NCBI GenBank assembly: GCA_919902485.1
Contig: CAKKRB010000019.1
Location: 1-18,646, forward strand
Direction: 5' to 3'
Origin: Omnitrophica bacterium GWA2_41_15
GTDB lineage: Bacteria > Omnitrophota > Gorgyraeia > Gorgyraeales > Gorgyraeaceae
Length of the DNA: 18,646 nucleotides
Part shown: in pieces, positions 14,191 to 18,646 of the stretch
How the letters are laid out: every line of letters starts with the position of its first letter
How positions within the stretch are numbered: the stretch's first letter is position 1
The notes under the pieces: generated by a model
Database searches by the model: none
Told to the model about the DNA's origin: nothing
Seen by the model: only the letters and a program-made list of their open reading frames with translations
Made by a program: the position numbers and the translations under genes

Positions 14191-15900
14191 TTAAAATAAA
14201 CCTACTATTTTCCCTTCGCTATCAATATCAACCTTAGTCCCTGCCGGTACTGACGGCAGCCCAGGCATTGTATGCATCTGGCCACACAATGGGTATAAAA
14301 ATCCTGCGCCCGCAGAAACCCTTATATCCCTTACCGGCAAAATGAAATCCCTCGGCCTGGCCTTGAGTTCAGGGTCGTGGGAAAGCGACAGATGAGTCTT
14401 TGCCATACATATAGGCAATTTATCGTAACCTAATTTTGTGTAGCAATCTATCTTTTTTTCAGCCTCTTCTGAATAGCTCACATCTTTTGCGCCATAAATC
14501 TTTTTCGCTATCAGCTCTATTTTTTCTTTGATCGGGATATCCAGTGGGTATAAAAACCTGAAGTCTGATTTCTTTTCGCACGTCTTTATCACAGCCCTGG
14601 CTAATTCCATTCCGCCTTCTCCGCCTTTTTCCCACACCTCGCTCAAGGCCACGTCTTCCGCGCCTGCTTTTATAGCTATCTCTTTTACCGCGGCCAGCTC
14701 CTTATCCGTATCATGCAGAAACCTGTTTATCGCAACTACTACAGGCACGCCGAATAATTTTATATTCTCAATATGCTTTTCAAGATTACCTGCGCCCTTT
14801 CTTACAGCGTCCACATCCTCTTTTTTTAATACGGCCTCGTCTATCTTTTTACCTGGCGCAGCTTTAAATGCGCCGCCATGCATCTTGAGCGCCCTGACGC
14901 TGCAAACTATTACCACGGTGTCCGGAGGTTTAAGGCCCGGTAGCCGGCATTTTATATCCATAAATTTTTCTGCGCCGCAATCTGCCCCGAACCCGCTTTC
15001 AGTAACTACGTAATCCGCAAGCCTCAATGCAATCATGTCTGCCAGTATTGAATTGTTTCCATGCGCTATATTGGCAAAAGGGCCGGCGTGCATTATGCAC
15101 GGGGTGTGGTCTATTGTCTGGACAAGGTTTGGTTTTATGGCATCCTTTAAAAGCACTGTCATTGCGCCGGCACATTTCAAATCCTGGGCTGTTACAGGCT
15201 TTCCATCGTATGTAAAAGCAGCTATCATTTTACCTATACGCTGCCTTAAATCAAGGAGGCTGTTTGAAAGCGCCAGGATAGCCATTACCTCGCTTGCAAC
15301 AGTTATATCAAAACCTGTATCTCTCGGGATCCCGTTTTCTTCCCCCCCCAGGCCTGTCCTTATCTGGCGCAAAGACCTATCGCTTATATCAACTACCCGG
15401 CGTGTAATAATAGTATCGGGATTTATATTGAGCTTGTTGCCTTTGGTAACGCTATTATCAATAAACGCGGCCAGGAGATTATTCGCAGCGCCTACCGCAT
15501 GTATGTCGCCTGTAAAATGAAGGTTAATGTCTTCCATCGGGAGCACCTGAGAATACCCTCCGCCCGCAGCCCCGCCTTTTATGCCGAACACAGGCCCCAT
15601 TGAAGGCTGCCTGAGCGTTGTTATGACTTTTTTCTTTAATTTATTAAGGCCCAGGCTAAGCCCGATAGTAATGACAGTTTTTCCTTCTCCCAGAGGCGTA
15701 GGCGTGATTGCAGTAACGTCGATATATTTGCCAAAAGGCTTGTTTTTAATGCGGCTAAGTATTGAAAGTGATATCTTGGCTTTGTATTTCCCGTACAATT
15801 CCAGCTCATCTTCTTTTATGCCTACCCTTTTTGCAATCTCAGTAATAGGTTTAAGTTTTGCTGCCTGGGCTATTTCAAGATCGCTTGGGACATTTTTCAT
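14191..15900 (-). CDS. fhs: Formate-tetrahydrofolate ligase
   Basis: Fhs joins formate to tetrahydrofolate using ATP, the entry to the methyl branch. The 569-residue product has the N-terminal TPTPLGEGKT nucleotide loop, the GIKGGAAGGGYSQVLPMEDINLHFTGD core typical of the family read in two parts, and the GFGADCGAEKF and AGAEDVALSEVWEKGGEGG segments. Length is slightly above the usual 556. It begins 13 nt after yraN with a GAGGA site, without room for a promoter, so the C1 genes seem to be read from the translation operon upstream. No formate dehydrogenase is seen in the window. Confidence 0.98.
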   Translation of the reverse strand: MKNVPSDLEIAQAAKLKPITEIAKRVGIKEDELELYGKYKAKISLSILSRIKNKPFGKYIDVTAITPTPLGEGKTVITIGLSLGLNKLKKKVITTLRQPSMGPVFGIKGGAAGGGYSQVLPMEDINLHFTGDIHAVGAANNLLAAFIDNSVTKGNKLNINPDTIITRRVVDISDRSLRQIRTGLGGEENGIPRDTGFDITVASEVMAILALSNSLLDLRQRIGKMIAAFTYDGKPVTAQDLKCAGAMTVLLKDAIKPNLVQTIDHTPCIMHAGPFANIAHGNNSILADMIALRLADYVVTESGFGADCGAEKFMDIKCRLPGLKPPDTVVIVCSVRALKMHGGAFKAAPGKKIDEAVLKKEDVDAVRKGAGNLEKHIENIKLFGVPVVVAINRFLHDTDKELAAVKEIAIKAGAEDVALSEVWEKGGEGGMELARAVIKTCEKKSDFRFLYPLDIPIKEKIELIAKKIYGAKDVSYSEEAEKKIDCYTKLGYDKLPICMAKTHLSLSHDPELKARPRDFILPVRDIRVSAGAGFLYPLCGQMHTMPGLPSVPAGTKVDIDSEGKIVGLF

Positions 15901-15913
15901 CTTCGATCCTCAA

Positions 15914-16297
15914 TTAATATCTATACTTACTGTCCAGCTCAAAGGCATTCTTAATCAATCTTACTTCAGGCCTGGGTCTATCCACACCCTCTACCAAAAC
16001 CACATCAAACCTGCAGCTTTTATCCTGTAATTTATATTTTTTAATATACAAAAGCGCCGCCTTTGAGATCTGCAGCTGTTTTCTTTTTATTATTGTTTCC
16101 TCAGGCGCGCCAAAAGAAAGGCTGTTTTTAGCCCTTACCTCTACAAAGCAAACACAACCCTTGCAATCAGCTATTATATCTATTTCTCCGAGTTTTGTCC
16201 TGTAATTTCTTTCTATTATTTTATAGCCATTTTTGCGCAGATAAGAAACAGCTTCTTCTTCGCCTTTCCTTCCTGAATTAATCCTCGCTAATGTCAT
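15914..16297 (-). CDS. yraN: YraN-family (UPF0102) endonuclease-like protein
   Basis: The 127-residue product has the family motifs KGEEEAVSYL, ERNYRTKLGEIDIIA (E38, D40) and FVEVRAK (E53, R55), a PD-(D/E)XK nuclease-type core. Its role is uncertain; it is commonly encoded after rnhB, as here. I place the start at ATG 16297. A longer frame from GTG 16336 would add 13 residues encoded wholly by a palindromic repeat (MESNSTPGVEVVI), which is not like the family. The repeat instead provides a good GGAGGTG site 6 nt before this ATG. It overlaps the extended rnhB end by 20 nt. Confidence 0.9.
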   Translation of the reverse strand: MTLARINSGRKGEEEAVSYLRKNGYKIIERNYRTKLGEIDIIADCKGCVCFVEVRAKNSLSFGAPEETIIKRKQLQISKAALLYIKKYKLQDKSCRFDVVLVEGVDRPRPEVRLIKNAFELDSKYRY

Positions 16298-17006
16298 TAT
16301 TACCACCTCCACCCCAGGGGTGGAATTTGATTCCACCCCTGGGGTGGAGGTGGATTGTTTTAATGGGAGCGAAGCTCTTTCTGTGTATCAAGCATGGCCC
16401 GTGCCGCTCTATAGCCTCTAAATGATTTTTTGTGCCGTACCCTTTATGTTTTGAGAAGCCGTATACAGGATATTTTTTATCATAACGGTCCATCATGCCA
16501 TCCCTGGTAACCTTTGCTATTATTGACGCAGCTGCTATGGAAAGGCTTTGCGAATCGCCTCTTACAATCGGAATTGTCCTGTAGGGAGGGAAATCTCCGA
16601 ATTTGCCGTCTACAAGGATACAAATATTATCTCTTATATCTTTTTCTTTTTTATTGCTTATGCGGCAGAATTCAGCTATTAGTTTTTTAACTGCCTGCTT
16701 CATTGCAGCAAGCGTTGCCATATGTATATTTTTCCGGTCGATGTAATTATTGTCTTTTATGCCTGTGCAGGAAACAGCCTTTGATTTTATTTCCCTGAAC
16801 GCTTTTTCTCTCTCTAAAGGACGGAGTTTCTTAGAATCGTCTATCTTTTCTTTATAAACAGGTATTCTGAATTTCTCCAGCGGGGTTTTTCCGAGAATAA
16901 CAGCGCCGGCCACTACAGGCCCTGCAAGAGGGCCCCTGCCTGCCTCGTCAACCCCTATAATAACAGATGCGCCGTCAAGAAACGCTGTTTTCTCCCACGA
17001 CAGCAT
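16278..17006 (-). CDS. rnhB: Ribonuclease HII
   Basis: RNase HII removes ribonucleotides from DNA. The product has GVDEAGRGPLAGPVVAGA near the N-terminus (catalytic D and E), DSKKL, VDGKFGDFPP, RGDSQSLSIAAASIIAKVTRD and YGFSKHKGYGTKNHLE, the full type 2 signature. The ATG at 17006 gives MLSWEKTAF and a 32-nt overlap with rplS; a TTG at 17060 would need an 86-nt overlap. The normal end should be near HRKSFAPIKTI; the following 24 residues (HLHPRGGIKF and a Gly-rich stretch, then NNDISED) come from the family B palindrome and its flank, so the reading frame runs on into yraN. The catalytic core is unaffected. Confidence 0.93.
   Translation of the reverse strand: MLSWEKTAFLDGASVIIGVDEAGRGPLAGPVVAGAVILGKTPLEKFRIPVYKEKIDDSKKLRPLEREKAFREIKSKAVSCTGIKDNNYIDRKNIHMATLAAMKQAVKKLIAEFCRISNKKEKDIRDNICILVDGKFGDFPPYRTIPIVRGDSQSLSIAAASIIAKVTRDGMMDRYDKKYPVYGFSKHKGYGTKNHLEAIERHGPCLIHRKSFAPIKTIHLHPRGGIKFHPWGGGGNNDISED
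16303..16353. repeat. 51-nt palindrome, family B copy 2, at the rnhB/yraN junction
   Basis: Perfect 24-bp arms (from CCACCTCCACCCCAGGGGTG) around a 3-nt TTG centre. Each arm also contains its own palindrome CCACCCC-A-GGGGTGG, so it can fold as one long hairpin or two small ones. It is translated as the tail of RnhB and supplies the ribosome site of yraN. It shares blocks with the palindrome at 3639-3684. Confidence 0.9.
16304..16310 (-). promoter_or_regulatory. Ribosome binding site of yraN, supplied by a repeat
   Basis: GGAGGTG lies 6 nt before ATG 16297 and forms the outer end of the family B palindrome arm. It decides the yraN start. When the hairpin forms in RNA this site would be paired, so folding could reduce yraN translation. 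Confidence 0.7.
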
Positions 17007-17367
17007 CTGTTTCTTTTTTAGAAACGTCTCTTTCTTCTTCAACCGATGTATGCTTGCCAACTCTTTTCCTCAGATAATAAAGCCTGGCCCTTTTAACCTT
17101 GCCTTTTTTTATGACCTTGATTGAATCAATGTGAGGGGAATGAGCCTGGAAAACCCTTTCCACCCCTTCTCCGAAAGATATATGCCGGACAGTAAAGGTC
17201 TCTTTTAAGCCTGAGCTTTTCCGCGCAATAACAATGCCTTCATAGCCCTGAAGCCTGGTCTTGTCCCCTTCCTTAATCCTCACTGCCACCCTGATAGTGT
17301 CGCCCACCTTGAAATCAGCAATTTCCTTTTTCATGAAATCTTTTTCTATTTCTCTGATTATGTCCAT
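16975..17367 (-). CDS. rplS: 50S ribosomal protein L19
   Basis: L19 sits at the 30S-50S interface. The 130-residue product has the family motifs FKVGDTIRVAVRIKEGDKTRLQGYEGIVIARK, read as two parts, then ETFTVRHISFGEGVERVF and RARLYYLRKRVGK. The last 23 or so residues (acidic and basic, ending GENSVS) extend beyond the usual end and coincide with the overlap with rnhB. The start has a strong GAGGAGG site. A two-hairpin repeat lies just upstream, between trmD and rplS. Confidence 0.96.
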   Translation of the reverse strand: MDIIREIEKDFMKKEIADFKVGDTIRVAVRIKEGDKTRLQGYEGIVIARKSSGLKETFTVRHISFGEGVERVFQAHSPHIDSIKVIKKGKVKRARLYYLRKRVGKHTSVEEERDVSKKETDAVVGENSVS

Positions 17368-17377
17368 GTATCCTCCT

Positions 17378-17442
17378 CAAATTTTGTGAAACAAAATTTG
17401 ATCCCGAGCCGCTACAATTCTTAAACTTCGCGGCGAGGGATC
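17378..17442 (-). repeat. Two-hairpin element, family D copy 2, in the rplS leader
   Basis: In the transcribed direction: a stem GATCCC/GGGATC, a 2x2 TC/TC internal loop, a stem GCCGC/GCGGC with a 17-nt apical loop, then a perfect 10-bp hairpin with a TTC triloop (CAAATTTTGT and its complement) that abuts the rplS ribosome site. The element encodes the last residues and TAA stop of trmD. It has the same layout as 7235-7311 before acsB, with different paired bases. Confidence 0.78.
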
Positions 17443-18131
17443 TTTATACTTATCAAATCCGGTCTTTTTTTCTTTGTTATTTTTACCGACTCTTTCCTGC
17501 GCCATTCCTTTATTTTCTCATGGTCTCCGGACAACAGCACATCCGGCACCTTCATGCCTTTGTAATCAGCCGGCCTTGTATAATGCGGGTATTCCAGCGT
17601 ATCCCCAGAAAAAGACTCGTCTTTGCACGAATCTTCATCCCCCAGGCCGCCGGGCAACAGCCTTACAACGCTGTCAATAACCACCATTGCAGGCAATTCT
17701 CCGCCTGTCAAAACAAAATCCCCTATTGAAATCTCTTCATCTACCAGGTGCTCGCCGACTCTTTCGTCTATGCCCTCGTAATGCCCGCACAATAAAACGA
17801 TATGCTCATATTTTGATAACTTCAGGGCCAGGGCCTGGTCCAGCTTCTTGCCTCTCGGGCTCAGCAATATAGTCCTTGTTTTAAGCCTGAGATCTTTTGT
17901 CTTTCTTCTTATATAGTTAACAGCTTCAAAAAACGGCTCGGCATTCATTACCATGCCAGGACCGCCTCCGAAAGGCTTGTCATCCACTTTCCTGTGTTTA
18001 TCTTTTGAAAAAAACCTCAGGTCTACTATGTTTATTTCTACAACTTTCTTTTCCTGAGCCTTTTTTATAATAGACTCTCCCAAGACTGGTTCAAACATCT
18101 TAGGGAATATGGTCACCGCATCTATGCGCAT
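17421..18131 (-). CDS. trmD: tRNA (guanine-N1)-methyltransferase TrmD
   Basis: TrmD methylates G37 of tRNAs from S-adenosylmethionine, which prevents frameshifting. The 236-residue product has MRIDAVTIFPKMFEP at the start, KPFGGGPGMVM, LLSPRGKKLDQ and the trefoil-knot SAM site LLCGHYEGIDERV followed by EEISIGDFVLTGGELP, all family signatures. It starts 7 nt after rpsP without a strong ribosome site. The final residues (IPRREV) and the stop are encoded by a repeat element. rimM, normally between rpsP and trmD, is absent here. Confidence 0.97.
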   Translation of the reverse strand: MRIDAVTIFPKMFEPVLGESIIKKAQEKKVVEINIVDLRFFSKDKHRKVDDKPFGGGPGMVMNAEPFFEAVNYIRRKTKDLRLKTRTILLSPRGKKLDQALALKLSKYEHIVLLCGHYEGIDERVGEHLVDEEISIGDFVLTGGELPAMVVIDSVVRLLPGGLGDEDSCKDESFSGDTLEYPHYTRPADYKGMKVPDVLLSGDHEKIKEWRRKESVKITKKKRPDLISIKIPRREV

Positions 18132-18138
18132 AGCGTTA

Positions 18139-18381
18139 TTATATGACGCCTTGTTTCTTAAACAAACTTTTCACTATTTCCGTAGGTGTAGCGCCTTTGG
18201 ACATCCAGAATCTGGCCCTTTCCTTATCTATACTTATAAAAGTAGGCTTCCTGGATGGATCGTAATAACCTATCTCTTCTATTGACTTTCCATCCCTTGC
18301 CCGCCTTATATCGCATACCACAATCCTGCGATGGGGTTTCTTTTTTGTCCCAAACCTTTTTAATCTTATCCTAACTGCCAT
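18139..18381 (-). CDS. rpsP: 30S ribosomal protein S16
   Basis: S16 is an early-binding protein of the small subunit. The 80-residue product starts MAVRIRLKRFGTKKKPHRRIVV and contains the IEEIGYYDPSRKP segment and the WMSKGATPTEIVKSLFKKQG end, as expected. Length is typical. A strong AGGAGG site lies 4 nt before the ATG, and murA ends 14 nt upstream. Confidence 0.97.
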   Translation of the reverse strand: MAVRIRLKRFGTKKKPHRRIVVCDIRRARDGKSIEEIGYYDPSRKPTFISIDKERARFWMSKGATPTEIVKSLFKKQGVI

Positions 18382-18385
18382 CTTA

Positions 18386-18391
18386 CCTCCT
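18386..18391 (-). promoter_or_regulatory. Ribosome binding site of rpsP
   Basis: A full AGGAGG with a 4-nt spacer to the rpsP ATG. It lies in the 14-nt murA-rpsP gap, too short for a promoter, so rpsP is probably co-transcribed with murA. Confidence 0.75.
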
Positions 18392-18395
18392 GTTT

Positions 18396-18646
18396 TTAAT
18401 CTTCTTTTTCTCTCCTTATTTTTACGCCTAACTTACCCAGTTTCTCCTCTATATTATGATATCCCCTGTCAAGGTGGTATATCCTGGATATCTCTGTGTC
18501 CCCTTTTGCAACAAGTGCTGCCAGGACCAGGCCTGCGCTTGCCCTTAGATCCGAAGCCATTACAGGCGCTGCGCTGAGCCTTGGAACGCCTTTAACTATG
18601 GCGCTTGACCCTTCGAGTATTATATGCGCGCCCATCCTGGCGAGTT
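18396..18646 (-). CDS. murA: UDP-N-acetylglucosamine 1-carboxyvinyltransferase MurA, C-terminal part; runs off the right edge
   Basis: MurA starts peptidoglycan synthesis by adding enolpyruvate to UDP-GlcNAc. Only the last 82 or so residues are in the window. They hold the conserved SAAPVMASDLRASAGLVLAALVA region, read in two parts, followed by EISRIYHLDRGYHNIEEKLGKLG, which carries the DLRA and HLDRGY motifs near the substrate site. The frame is open to the window edge; the start and the catalytic cysteine lie outside. It is the most upstream gene of the array seen here. Confidence 0.93.
   Translation of the reverse strand, partial: LARMGAHIILEGSSAIVKGVPRLSAAPVMASDLRASAGLVLAALVAKGDTEISRIYHLDRGYHNIEEKLGKLGVKIRREKED

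Noticed and set aside
14528..15013. Long plus-strand open frames opposite fhs, acsB, acsC, der and others.
   Set aside because: They lie wholly inside well-recognised minus-strand genes, show no family motifs, and are low-complexity translations of the reverse frame.
16298..16336. An upstream GTG start for yraN giving 13 extra residues.
   Set aside because: The extra residues are translated from the palindrome and do not look like the family; ATG 16297 has a well-placed GGAGGTG.
17007..17060. A TTG start for rnhB 18 codons upstream.
   Set aside because: It would overlap rplS by 86 nt with a lysine-rich extension not typical of RNase HII; ATG 17006 fits the family N-terminus better.
1..18646. 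CRISPR arrays, tRNA or rRNA genes, insertion sequences and prophage genes.
   Set aside because: No regularly spaced direct repeats, cloverleaf sequences, transposase or phage motifs were seen on either strand; the repeats present are isolated palindromes.

Overview
The window reads as chromosome of a strict anaerobe with the bacterial Wood-Ljungdahl (reductive acetyl-CoA) pathway. All 20 genes lie on the minus strand and are tightly packed, with many 4-32 nt overlaps and no gap longer than about 90 nt, so nearly the whole 18.6 kb could be one operon or a chain of co-transcribed operons. Base composition is moderate and even, and Shine-Dalgarno sites are clear. I see no tRNA, rRNA, transposase, phage gene, CRISPR array or obvious promoter. 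The taxon cannot be fixed from the sequence. The mix of a bacterial-type acsB, Gram-negative-style housekeeping gene order and many small palindromes fits an uncultured phylum such as Omnitrophota, but that is a weak guess.

Layout in the direction of transcription (right to left): (1) 18646-15914, a cell-wall and translation block: murA (partial), rpsP, trmD, rplS, rnhB, yraN. (2) 15900-11801, the methyl branch of C1 metabolism: fhs, fchA, folD, metF. (3) 11804-3690, the carbonyl branch: a cooC-type nickel ATPase, CO dehydrogenase, a four-cluster ferredoxin (cooF-like), an FAD/NAD(P) oxidoreductase, acetyl-CoA synthase acsB and corrinoid protein large subunit acsC. (4) 3629-1, housekeeping: pgsA, der, plsY and a partial dinG-family helicase.

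Together the C1 genes take formate to methyl-tetrahydrofolate (Fhs, FchA, FolD, MetF), reduce CO2 to CO or oxidise CO (CODH, matured by CooC), and join methyl, CO and CoA on AcsB. AcsC is one half of the methyl carrier. The ferredoxin and oxidoreductase could link CODH electrons to NAD(P)H. The small corrinoid subunit (acsD), the methyltransferase (acsE) and metV are not in the window. FolD carries Q in place of the cyclohydrolase lysine (K54 of E. coli FolD), so FchA probably does that step.

The most unusual feature is non-coding. At least five families of small palindromes (25-77 nt) are scattered through the cluster. Every intergenic gap over about 30 nt is filled by one. Two lie in frame inside acsC and the oxidoreductase, and one sits across the rnhB/yraN junction. 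Several hold or touch the stop codon of the upstream gene, and at least two appear to supply a Shine-Dalgarno sequence.
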